DNA from: Oscillospiraceae bacterium
Lineage (GTDB): Bacteria; Bacillota; Clostridia; Oscillospirales; Ruminococcaceae
Reading direction: 5' to 3'
Assembly: GCA_016303195.1 (NCBI GenBank)
Contig: JAEDMD010000099.1
Location: 1-7,030, forward strand
DNA length: 7,030 nt
The notes under the pieces: generated by a model
Database searches by the model: none
Told to the model about the DNA's origin: nothing
The model's input: only the letters and a program-made list of their open reading frames with translations
Translations under genes and position numbers: made by a program
In this document: positions 1-5,820 of the stretch, piece by piece
How positions within the stretch are numbered: the stretch's first letter is position 1
Layout of the letters: the number at the start of each line of letters is the position of its first letter

Positions 1-55
1 AAGTATCGCTTTCATCTTTAGCTGTTCTGCCTATTGATTTTTCTTAGCAGGTTTT

Positions 56-199
56 AATTCGTAATGCTTAATGCGTAATGCGTAATTGTGGTGTCCACTT
101 GCGTGGACAGATTTAAATAAAATTGTGTAATTCTTAATTTAAATTTGTGAGCGAATGCGAACACATTAATTACGCATTACGCATTACGAATTACGCATT
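56..199. repeat. MITE-like palindromic element with heptamer inverted ends
   Basis: An imperfect palindrome of about 140 bases. The left end (56-87) carries three tandem copies of a TAATGCG-like heptamer after AATTCG. The right end (about 165-192) is its inverted copy with two such units, and a further ACGCATT follows to 199. Inside are a perfect hairpin, GTCCAC-TTGC-GTGGAC (93-108), and two ATTTAAAT palindromes (111-118 and about 138-145) in mirrored positions, so almost the whole element can fold on itself. It encodes no protein, and I see no target-site duplication. Small non-autonomous palindromic repeats of this build are common between bacterial genes. The right end overlaps the last codons and the stop codon of queH. 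Exact borders are uncertain by several bases. Confidence 0.7.
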
Positions 200-792
200 G
201 AGAAAACGCATCCGCAGTAATTCTGACGATACAGATTATATTCCTTTGAAAGCTGTATTGAATGTTTGTAGCCGTCATGTTTCTTGAAATCGGAATAAAG
301 ATAGGGAACGCCCGTTTCTTCCGATATCCTTCCGCCGCATTCGTTGATGAAAGTGCAGTCCTTGTGGGGGCTTATGGTAAGCGTAGTCGTGAAATAATCA
401 CTTCCCAGTTCCTTAGCCTTAGCCGCCGCCATACGCAGACGGAACTCAATGCATTTCTGACACCGCTCACCACGTTCGGGAAGGTCTTCAAGTCCCTTTG
501 CAAGGGCAAAAAACGGAGCGGAGTCATAGGGTTCTTCGATGATATTTATATCAAGTCCAAGTTCCTTTACAAGCCTTTTAAGTTCATCCAGACGGAAATC
601 AAATTCGCTTTCGGGTGAAATGTTAGGATTGCAGAAATACAGCGTTATATCAAAATGTTCATGCAGAAAAAGCAGGGTATGGCTTGAACATGGAGCGCAG
701 CAGGCATGGAGCAGAAGCGACGGTTTTTCGCCGCTTTTCTCCAGTTCTGCCATTTTCTCGTCAAGCATCCTGCCGTAATTTACCTTGTTCAT
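184..792 (-). CDS. queH: Epoxyqueuosine reductase QueH
   Basis: QueH (DUF208 family) performs the last step of queuosine synthesis, reducing epoxyqueuosine to queuosine at the wobble base of GUN-anticodon tRNAs in the cytoplasm. It is the non-orthologous alternative to cobalamin-dependent QueG. The 202-residue protein has the family's cysteine pattern: HACCAPC at 29-35, ERCQKC at 109-114 and YCGC at 192-195. These are the expected ligands for an iron-sulfur cluster and an extra metal, and TTTLTISPHKD lies at about 135-145. Length is normal. I place the start at ATG 792, which overlaps the ricT stop as TGATG and has a GAGGA ribosome-binding site (799-803) 6 bases upstream. A GTG at 795 would add one residue but sits only 3 bases from that site. 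It is the last gene of the operon. Its final residues, NS or MRNS, and the stop codon come from the palindromic repeat beyond the gene. Confidence 0.93.
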   Translation of the reverse strand: MNKVNYGRMLDEKMAELEKSGEKPSLLLHACCAPCSSHTLLFLHEHFDITLYFCNPNISPESEFDFRLDELKRLVKELGLDINIIEEPYDSAPFFALAKGLEDLPERGERCQKCIEFRLRMAAAKAKELGSDYFTTTLTISPHKDCTFINECGGRISEETGVPYLYSDFKKHDGYKHSIQLSKEYNLYRQNYCGCVFSMRNS

Positions 793-1658
793 CACTGTTC
801 CTCAAGTTTTTTGAGAGCCTTGAGTTCTTCACGGTTGACCCTTATCTCTACATCCTTGAGGAGTTTTACCTCACTTCTGTCAAGAGTTACGGGAACTTCC
901 GATTTTTCGGTCTTTACACGCAGTTTGCCCGTGATGAGGTTAACGTCCTCGACCTTGCCCTTGTCACCGTCGGGAGTTACAACGATAGCGCCCATTTTCG
1001 GTGTTATTTTCAGCAGTTCCTCGTAAACGTTATGTTCATTTTTCAGACAGCACATAAGTCTGCCGCAAGTTCCTGATATCTTCGTAGGGTTGAGAGAAAG
1101 TCCCTGTTCCTTAGCCATTTTTATTGAAACAGGCTGGAAATCGCCCATATATCCCTTACAGCAGAATTCACGTCCGCAGATGCCGAGACCGCCAAGTATC
1201 TTTGCTTCGTCACGTACACCTATCTGTCGCAGTTCGATACGTGTTCTGAATACAGATGCAAGGTCTTTTACCAGTTCACGGAAATCAACACGGTTTTCGG
1301 CGGTGAAGTAGAAAAGCAGTTTGTTGTTATCGAAAGTGCATTCCACATCCACAAGGTTCATTTTCAGCTTTCTTGCGGCGATCTTCTCCTCGCATATCCT
1401 GAAAGCGTCCTTTTCACGCTGTTTGTTCTTTTCCAGTGTTTTCAGGTCATTATCGTCAGCCAGTCTTATAATAGGTTTAAGGGGCGAATTTATCATTTCG
1501 TCCTCTATCTCTCTGTTAGCGATTACGACCTCACCGCACTCGATGCCTCTTACAGTCTCAACGATGGCACGGTCTCCCACATTAGCCCTGATGTTTCCGG
1601 GGGAGAAATAATATATTTTTCCTACGCTCTTGAAGCGAACACCAACTATTTCTTTCAT
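792..1658 (-). CDS. ricT: PSP1-family protein RicT (YaaT)
   Basis: A 288-residue member of the PSP1/YaaT family. In Bacillus subtilis RicT (YaaT) joins RicA (YmcA) and RicF (YlbF) in an iron-sulfur complex that aids RNase Y in mRNA maturation and affects sporulation, competence and biofilm formation. The conserved core is visible: VGVRFKSVGKIYYF at the N-terminus, then LGGLGICGREFCCKGYMG (about 155-172) and SGTCGRLMCCL (about 195-205). These give six cysteines (161, 166, 167, 198, 203, 204) suited to binding [4Fe-4S] clusters. A lysine- and arginine-rich tail (about 270-288) follows the PSP1 domain. The start at ATG 1658 has a GGAG site 5-6 bases upstream and lies 13 bases after holB, as in the conserved holB-yaaT order of Firmicutes. 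RicA and RicF are not encoded here. The family call is firm. The RNase Y role is carried over from Bacillus. Confidence 0.92.
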   Translation of the reverse strand: MKEIVGVRFKSVGKIYYFSPGNIRANVGDRAIVETVRGIECGEVVIANREIEDEMINSPLKPIIRLADDNDLKTLEKNKQREKDAFRICEEKIAARKLKMNLVDVECTFDNNKLLFYFTAENRVDFRELVKDLASVFRTRIELRQIGVRDEAKILGGLGICGREFCCKGYMGDFQPVSIKMAKEQGLSLNPTKISGTCGRLMCCLKNEHNVYEELLKITPKMGAIVVTPDGDKGKVEDVNLITGKLRVKTEKSEVPVTLDRSEVKLLKDVEIRVNREELKALKKLEEQ

Positions 1659-1671
1659 TTAAAACTCCAAT

Positions 1672-2652
1672 TCAGATAATTTCGATTATTTCCGCCGCTA
1701 AAGCCGCCGTTGTCAGCGGTATCGCAACATTTCTGTCAACGGCTTTATCAGCAAGTTCAATTTTATTGTGTATGCGTACAGCCTGATAAGGAGTGAGCCT
1801 GCCCGAAAGTGCGACCGCATTTTCACGGCTGCATCCGATAAGCTCAGCATCTTTGTCTCTGCCCAGCACAGCGGCATCACGAACAAGTTTATCCAGCATG
1901 GAAAGAACTGTCTTAACTTCGTTTCTTCCGCTTCCGAGAGAGAAAAGCTGTACATTCAGCATATATTCATCTTTTCTTATTATACTATCAGCGAGGGATT
2001 TTGTCAAATCCACCTGTTTCCGCAGTTCCTCATCACGGATATAATCGCCGCACATACCGATATTGCCGTGAAAGCATTTCACAGCGGATTCAGCTTCTTC
2101 GGGAGTGCAGTCGTCCTCGATGAGCGCCTGTTTTGCTTCCTCCTCCGTAACGGTTGAAACTCCGAAGCATACGCATCGGGATATGATAGTCGGGAGAAAA
2201 TCCGTCCTTGATTCGCAGGTGAAGATGAAATAAGCGTATTCGGGCGGTTCTTCAATGAGTTTCAGCAGAACGTTCTGAGTACGTGGGTCGGTGTTCTTGC
2301 AGTCGGTGAAAATGCAGACTTTTTTTCCGCTGTTATTGTTTGGCTTGATGTAAGCCTGATTTATGACAGAACGGGCGGTCTCCACGGAATAGCCTCCGAG
2401 TTTTCCTGTTCTTGGAGCGTAAATGACATCGGGATGATAGCCCTTGTCAACATTATGGCATGAGTTGCATTTTCCGCATGGCCTGCCGTCAACGGGCGAT
2501 TCGCACATCAGCGACATGGTGTAGTATTTTGCCATAAGGCGCTTGCCGCTTCCCTTTTCTCCGCAGAAAATAACGGACTGGGTAGCCTTGTCATTTTTTA
2601 TCATATTTGCCATCGTGGACAGCAGATATTCGTTTCCGTATATTTTTTTCAT
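1672..2652 (-). CDS. holB: DNA polymerase III subunit delta' (clamp loader)
   Basis: The delta' subunit of the clamp loader, which with delta and tau/gamma opens the beta clamp and places it on primed DNA at the replication fork. The 326-residue protein shows the AAA+ fold of the family: a degenerate N-terminal P-loop, GEKGSGKR (31-38), a zinc module with cysteines 50, 59, 62 and 65 (pattern CGKCNSC), NVLLKLIEEPP at 127-137, and the SRC motif at 158-160 that serves in trans at the neighbouring ATP site. The rest is the helical collar domain, which is poorly conserved. The start at ATG 2652 has GGAAGG 8 bases upstream and lies 19 bases after the decarboxylase-family gene. Delta' shares these motifs with tau/gamma (dnaX), but the short length and the position next to ricT favour holB. 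Confidence 0.93.
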   Translation of the reverse strand: MKKIYGNEYLLSTMANMIKNDKATQSVIFCGEKGSGKRLMAKYYTMSLMCESPVDGRPCGKCNSCHNVDKGYHPDVIYAPRTGKLGGYSVETARSVINQAYIKPNNNSGKKVCIFTDCKNTDPRTQNVLLKLIEEPPEYAYFIFTCESRTDFLPTIISRCVCFGVSTVTEEEAKQALIEDDCTPEEAESAVKCFHGNIGMCGDYIRDEELRKQVDLTKSLADSIIRKDEYMLNVQLFSLGSGRNEVKTVLSMLDKLVRDAAVLGRDKDAELIGCSRENAVALSGRLTPYQAVRIHNKIELADKAVDRNVAIPLTTAALAAEIIEII

Positions 2653-2671
2653 GTTGGTTTCCTTCCGTTTA

Positions 2672-4012
2672 TCAGCCGTTATTTGTATTTATGACCAATA
2701 CAGTGGGAATGTTGTACCGCCTGAAAAGCTCGATGCATGAGCGGTCGATGACCTCACCGCTGGCGGCGATAGGTATCGCAGGCGGACAGGGAACTTTCAC
2801 AGAAGCGCAGATACGTCCCTCAGCTTCCTCAATTGGTATCTCCTCCGACGGGGAGAATGCGGCTTTGCGGATGGACATTGCCTTTTTCGGCAGAGCGAGA
2901 GTTATTTTTTCGGTGACAGGCGAATGTTTTTCAGCGGCTGAAACAGCCTTGTCAAGCGCCTCGGTCAGCTTTGCATAGTCCTTCATATCGCTCATAGGCG
3001 ACATCAGAAGTATCAGAAGCGAGCTGTCGGAATATTCACATTCAGCGCCGCTGTCACGGAGAAGCTGAGCAAGTTCATTTCCGTCAAAGCCTGATTCAGC
3101 GCAGTTTACGGTGATGTGGAAAGGTTCGCTTTCTGCAAAGATGAGCCTGTCGGCGAAATGTGCCTTCAGCCGCTCGATATGGCGGAGATTCTCAGCAATG
3201 CCACCGCTTATGCTTTCACGGATGTATTTATTGCAGAGGTCAAGGCTTGCCATTATCAGATATGACGGGCTTGTTGACCCGAAGAAACTCATAGCCTGTT
3301 TAAGTCGGTCAGCGTAGTCTTTGTCGGATGTATGAAGCATCGCCGCACCTGTCAGCGCAGGGAGCATTTTGTGAGCGGAGTCACAGCAAAGGTCAGCGCC
3401 GAGGTGGATGGGATGTATATTTTCGGAGAGAAAAGCCAGATGAGCGCCGTGAGCGTTGTCCACAAGAAGTTTCGCATCGTACTTATGACACAGCTCTGAA
3501 AGACTGCTGATATCGGCAGTTTTTCCCGTATAATCGGGAGATGTTACATAAAGGCAGGCTTTTTTTCGTGATTTTTTCAGCATCCTTTCAACTACGGCAA
3601 TGTCGAAATTCCCCGAAAGAATGCCGCTGCTGTAATCGGGCATTATCCATACAGGCTCGATATCGAGGAGAGCGCAGGCATTGAGAAATGCACGATGGAC
3701 ATTTCTGAAAGCGATGACCTGTCTGCCATCCTGCTTCATAAGAGCGAGCATAGCCTGAATACAGAGAGTTGAGCCGCCTGCTGAATAGACGGTCTGTTCG
3801 GTGCAGTAGAGACGGGACATATTTTTCTCGCTCTGAGCGATAATGCCGTCGGCTTCAAAGAGACTGTCCGCACCTGCTATCTCGGTGATATCCAGAGAAA
3901 AGGCAGGTGCAAGAGTTCCCGAAACTGAGCGTCCTTTGTGGCCGGGCATATGTGAGCGGACTGTTCCTGAGTCCGCATAATTTTTCAAAAAGTCGTAAAT
4001 AGGTGTTTCCAT
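2672..4012 (-). CDS. Orn/Lys/Arg decarboxylase-family PLP enzyme (YaaO-like)
   Basis: A 446-residue pyridoxal-phosphate enzyme of fold type I in the Orn/Lys/Arg decarboxylase family, probably cytosolic and acting on a basic amino acid. Substrate is not set by the sequence. Visible landmarks are RSHMPGHKG (19-27), AGGST for the cofactor phosphate (78-82), NVHRAF with the ring-stacking His106, LVDNAHGAH with Asp185 and His188, and DSAHKMLPALTG (211-222), where Lys215 should form the Schiff base with PLP. The smaller C-terminal domain follows from about residue 300. At this length it resembles Bacillus YaaO and SpeA-type decarboxylases rather than the long enterobacterial enzymes with an N-terminal wing domain. 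The start at ATG 4012 has GAGG 8 bases upstream, overlapping the stop of the preceding gene. YaaO also lies near holB in Bacillus, but there tmk, darA and yaaR lie between them. Confidence 0.88.
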   Translation of the reverse strand: METPIYDFLKNYADSGTVRSHMPGHKGRSVSGTLAPAFSLDITEIAGADSLFEADGIIAQSEKNMSRLYCTEQTVYSAGGSTLCIQAMLALMKQDGRQVIAFRNVHRAFLNACALLDIEPVWIMPDYSSGILSGNFDIAVVERMLKKSRKKACLYVTSPDYTGKTADISSLSELCHKYDAKLLVDNAHGAHLAFLSENIHPIHLGADLCCDSAHKMLPALTGAAMLHTSDKDYADRLKQAMSFFGSTSPSYLIMASLDLCNKYIRESISGGIAENLRHIERLKAHFADRLIFAESEPFHITVNCAESGFDGNELAQLLRDSGAECEYSDSSLLILLMSPMSDMKDYAKLTEALDKAVSAAEKHSPVTEKITLALPKKAMSIRKAAFSPSEEIPIEEAEGRICASVKVPCPPAIPIAASGEVIDRSCIELFRRYNIPTVLVINTNNG

Positions 4013-4022
4013 TATTATATCC

Positions 4023-4319
4023 TCAAATATAGTATTTCATGATACGGTACATTCTGAGTCTTGCACGTTTCATAGCGGCAGAGACAGCCTGAGGAGTGAT
4101 ATTGAGCTGTTTGCTTATTGTAACGATATCAGTCCTCTTGAAATAGTATAGCACAATTATTTCCTTTTGTCTCGGTGTAAGCTCATTATTTATAACATTT
4201 AACAGCAATTTTTTGAGTTTTCTTACACCATCGTCCTCACTCTTGTCATAGAGGATAGCACGGATGCCTGAATCTGCCTGACCTGTGAATGTATCGGAGT
4301 AGCTTTCACGAATCGGCAC
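4023..4319 (-). CDS. Small sigma-70 region 4 (HTH) protein
   Basis: A 98-residue protein whose second half (about 46-95) reads as sigma-70 region 4: an ELTPRQKEIIVLYYF helix followed by a helix-turn-helix, TISKQLNITPQAVSAAMKRAR (67-87), of the kind that reads a -35 element. There is no region 2, so it cannot melt a promoter as a normal sigma factor does. It more likely acts as an activator or as a partner of another protein. The N-terminal 45 residues (SYSDTFTGQADSGIR) are not a domain I can name, though I recall similar small proteins in Ruminococcaceae and in phages and integrative elements. The start is GTG 4319, with AGGAGG (4330-4335) 10 bases upstream, inside the end of the preceding gene. 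The 14-base overlap suggests translational coupling. What promoter it recognises is unknown. Confidence 0.8.
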   Translation of the reverse strand: MPIRESYSDTFTGQADSGIRAILYDKSEDDGVRKLKKLLLNVINNELTPRQKEIIVLYYFKRTDIVTISKQLNITPQAVSAAMKRARLRMYRIMKYYI

Positions 4320-4539
4320 GGCTGTTTAACCTCCTTGCATATGATTCAAGATAGCAGATAACCTCCTTCATTTGCAGATTTTCGTCATAGAGCAGTTTGA
4401 TTCGGCGGTCAAGCCCAAGTTCGGTAATACGGGATTCACAGCCTTTTTTTCTGAGATAGTTTCGCAGTTCGGTCAGTTCGTGTATGCGTTTCATAGCCAT
4501 TTCACAGCTTTTTTCGTAAGATCTTATCAATTCCTTCAT
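4306..4539 (-). CDS. Small charged, probably coiled-coil protein
   Basis: A 77-residue protein rich in Glu, Arg, Lys and Leu, apparently all alpha-helical, with heptad-like spacing (RIHELTELRNYLRKKG near 18-33 and LYDENLQMKEVICYLESYA near 50-68). No membrane segment, signal peptide or catalytic motif is visible. I do not recognise a characterised family. The style recalls small DUF1492-like phage and ICE proteins that precede a sigma-region-4 gene. It has an excellent ribosome-binding site, AAGGAGG (4549-4555), 9 bases before ATG 4539, and overlaps the sigma-like gene by 14 bases, so both were probably selected to be made together. It may be the missing N-terminal half of a split regulator. 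It is the first clear gene after the LexA-boxed promoter. Confidence 0.7.
   Translation of the reverse strand: MKELIRSYEKSCEMAMKRIHELTELRNYLRKKGCESRITELGLDRRIKLLYDENLQMKEVICYLESYARRLNSRADS
4330..4335 (-). promoter_or_regulatory. Ribosome-binding site fixing a GTG start
   Basis: AGGAGG on the minus strand lies 10 bases before GTG 4319, within the coding sequence of the 77-residue protein. It is the best evidence that the sigma-region-4 gene starts at this GTG, because no ATG with a comparable site exists nearby in frame. Confidence 0.75.
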
Positions 4540-4664
4540 TATTCCAAACCTCCTTCGGGCGGATGCTGTTGAAGAGCCTGATGGGTCGATGTCCGAAAAA
4601 CAGGCATATCAGAGCTTTCAGCGACGATCCGTCCTATATCTTAGAGAGAAACCCGACAGCGATT

Positions 4665-4678
4665 AGAACAAATGTTCG
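4665..4678. promoter_or_regulatory. LexA-like operator (downstream box)
   Basis: On the minus strand this reads CGAACATTTGTTCT, with perfect GAAC-N4-GTTC arms. That is the core of the Gram-positive LexA (DinR) box. It lies about 10-23 bases after the predicted transcription start. Its centre is 35 bases from that of the second box, so the two sites lie on nearly related helical faces (about 3.3 turns). Confidence 0.6.
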
Positions 4679-4694
4679 ATTCCTTGTGATTTAT

Positions 4695-4723
4695 ATTATA
4701 GAACATTCGTTCTGATTTGTCAA
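4695..4723 (-). promoter_or_regulatory. Consensus sigma-A promoter of the six-gene operon
   Basis: Reading leftwards, TTGACA (4723-4718), a 17-base spacer and TATAAT (4700-4695) match the housekeeping sigma consensus at all twelve positions and at the optimal spacing. An A/T-rich run (about 4735-4758) lies upstream and could serve as an UP element. Transcription should start near 4688 and leave a leader of about 150 bases before the 77-residue gene. So strong a promoter usually needs repression, and GAAC-N4-GTTC boxes occupy its spacer and initial transcribed region. Confidence 0.8.
4700..4713. promoter_or_regulatory. LexA-like operator in the promoter spacer
   Basis: On the minus strand AGAACGAATGTTCT, a five-base perfect dyad with four central bases. 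It fits the Bacillus LexA consensus CGAACRNRYGTTYC except at the first and last bases. It occupies the space between -35 and -10 and shares one base with the -10 box, so a bound repressor would block RNA polymerase directly. Confidence 0.65.
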
Positions 4724-4774
4724 GCGGTGAAGGAAATATATTTTATTTTTAATTAATTCGGCGGTAAAAAATAA

Positions 4775-5075
4775 GGGCGCTCGGTAAGGGCGGTACTCTT
4801 ACAGAAGTTTTTACACGTGATATTGAGGGAAACCCTTTTGAAAAAGGGTTCTCCCTCAAACTCCCTTCCTAAAACTTTTGAGTTTAAATTTTGCCCCTGA
4901 CAGGGCGCTCTCCGAAAATACTTGCCATTTGTGACTTGTATGGAGCGCCCTGTCAGGGGCAAAATTTCAGTTTAAAGTCTTTGGAAAGGGGGTTCGGGGG
5001 AAGAACCTTTCCTCAGAAAGGTTTCCCCCGATAATACATATAAACCTGCTATATGAGTACTCCCATTAAGCGCCC
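4775..5075. repeat. About 300-base imperfect palindrome (MITE-like)
   Basis: The two halves of this stretch are inverted copies of each other. The ends match as GGGCGCT (4775-4781) and AGCGCCC (5069-5075). Next inward come GTACTC (4793-4798) and GAGTAC (5055-5060), then a hairpin in each arm (4825-4857 and 4995-5030). The centre is a perfect 25-base inverted repeat (4886-4910 and 4943-4967) around a 32-base loop. Terminal and central repeats share the GGGCGCTC motif. There is no transposase. I recall similar sequence recurring between genes of Ruminococcus-type genomes, but cannot check it here. The whole could form a multi-branched cruciform or RNA, and may also slow transcription arriving from the HD-domain gene. 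This element fills most of the gene-free interval 4540-5129. Confidence 0.75.
4886..4967. repeat. Perfect 25-base inverted repeat at the element core
   Basis: The arm AAATTTTGCCCCTGACAGGG followed by CGCTC (4886-4910) is repeated exactly in inverted orientation at 4943-4967, with 32 unrelated bases between. Each arm also contains a small dyad, GCCC-CTGACA-GGGC. Perfect identity of the core, against diverged outer arms, implies either recent gene conversion between the arms or selection for the hairpin. Confidence 0.9.
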
Positions 5076-5129
5076 CTCTGCGATTCGGGTTTTTTCATTT
5101 ACTTGTGTATGCTGAACATTGCTCGTCCG

Positions 5130-5642
5130 TCAGTTATGCGGGGAAAAACGTGAAGTTACCTTAGCGACTTTCGGCACGCAGAATTCAAGAACAGCGCAGT
5201 ATTTGTCAATGACAGTGATGATATAAGTTTCTTTATATTTGGGAAGCGAGAGAGTGACAGGCCACATATGCTTTTCTATCATATCCCTTTCGAGAACGCT
5301 GATATCGGTCAGCTCGCTGGCATTTTTAACAGCGATGCGTGAATGCATACGGCTGTGATGGGGCTGACCCTTTTCACGGGCGGAATTATAAGCCTTTCGG
5401 TCATAGAAGAAAAGATCATGGAGAAGTCCAGCTCTTGCGGCGGCACGGGCATTGAGCCTGAATTTCCGACACAGGATATAGCTGTAATAAGAGACATTGA
5501 CGCAGTGCTGGAAACGTGTAGTCGAGATATGATGCCTGATAAGTTTCAGCTTTTCCAGTTCGTCGGAATCAATGATATCGGAAACGCAGTTGTAGTAACT
5601 GCAAAGGGTGAGGTCTTTTTTTGAACAAATAGCTTTCAGCAT
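5130..5642 (-). CDS. HD-domain phosphohydrolase, uncharacterised
   Basis: A 170-residue protein with the metal ligands of the HD superfamily in order: His46 (TTRFQHCVNVSYYSYI), His75-Asp76 (GLLHDLFFYD), His96 or His100 (PHHSRMHS), His125 (EKHMWP) and Asp146 (VIDKYCAVLE). HD proteins are metal-dependent hydrolases of nucleotides or other phosphate esters. The substrate here is unknown. There is no signal peptide or second domain, so it should act in the cytoplasm. The frame is open far upstream (to 6017), but the start is set by ATG 5642 with AAAGGAG (5650-5656) 7 bases before it and a promoter just beyond. The upstream extension would run antiparallel to nothing real and overlaps the kinase-like gene out of frame. 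The gene is flanked by a terminator upstream and the large palindrome downstream, so it appears to be monocistronic. Confidence 0.85.
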   Translation of the reverse strand: MLKAICSKKDLTLCSYYNCVSDIIDSDELEKLKLIRHHISTTRFQHCVNVSYYSYILCRKFRLNARAAARAGLLHDLFFYDRKAYNSAREKGQPHHSRMHSRIAVKNASELTDISVLERDMIEKHMWPVTLSLPKYKETYIITVIDKYCAVLEFCVPKVAKVTSRFSPHN

Positions 5643-5649
5643 TTTAGTT

Positions 5650-5656
5650 CTCCTTT
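5650..5656 (-). promoter_or_regulatory. Ribosome-binding site fixing the HD gene start
   Basis: AAAGGAG on the minus strand lies 7 bases before ATG 5642. It settles a start 125 codons inside a longer open frame. A small dyad, GATGT-N5-ACATC (5657-5671), lies directly upstream in the leader and might form a weak hairpin. Confidence 0.85.
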
Positions 5657-5690
5657 GATGTATGACACATCTGAAATATCTGTTATTTGT

Positions 5691-5719
5691 ATTATACAAC
5701 ATTTTTTCAAGAAAATCAA
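5691..5719 (-). promoter_or_regulatory. Promoter of the HD-domain gene
   Basis: TTGATT (5719-5714), 17 bases, then TATAAT (5696-5691), a good sigma-A type match with a perfect -10. Initiation near 5684 would give a leader of about 42 bases ending at the AAAGGAG site. No LexA-like box is present here. Confidence 0.75.
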
Positions 5720-5773
5720 TGCTTTTTGGCAATTTGTCATGCAGATCAATTTCTAAAATAAAACGTCTATCCG

Positions 5774-5803
5774 TAAAAAGAGGATGCCCATTGGACATCC
5801 TCT
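5774..5803 (-). terminator. Rho-independent terminator after the kinase-like gene
   Basis: On the minus strand AGAGGATG pairs with CATCCTCT (arms 5803-5796 and 5786-5779), with two further possible G-C pairs inside the loop after one mismatch, followed by TTTTT (5778-5774). It lies about 18 bases after the stop codon at 5821 and ends the transporter/kinase-like unit before the HD promoter. Confidence 0.88.
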
Positions 5804-5820
5804 GAAAAAACAGTATTCTA

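Noticed and set aside
1..55. Left edge of the window
   Set aside because: No gene, hairpin with T-run or motif could be supported in these bases.
56..192. CRISPR array or iterons
   Set aside because: The heptamers are short, arranged as inverted ends of one palindrome, and have no spacers or replication gene nearby.
793..795. GTG as queH start
   Set aside because: Only 3 bases from the ribosome-binding site. ATG 792 has 6 bases and makes the usual TGATG overlap with the ricT stop. The difference is one residue.
262..1611. Several plus-strand frames opposite queH and ricT
   Set aside because: They are antisense shadows of well-identified minus-strand genes, with no family features and no ribosome-binding sites.
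4753..4962. 69-codon minus-strand frame
   Set aside because: It lies almost wholly in the large palindrome, its sequence is dictated by the repeat arms, and there is no good ribosome-binding site. Frames like this are commonly mis-annotated over repeats.
5071..5096. Possible plus-strand terminator (CCC...GGGTTTTTT)
   Set aside because: The stem would be only three pairs with a long loop, and there is no plus-strand gene before it.
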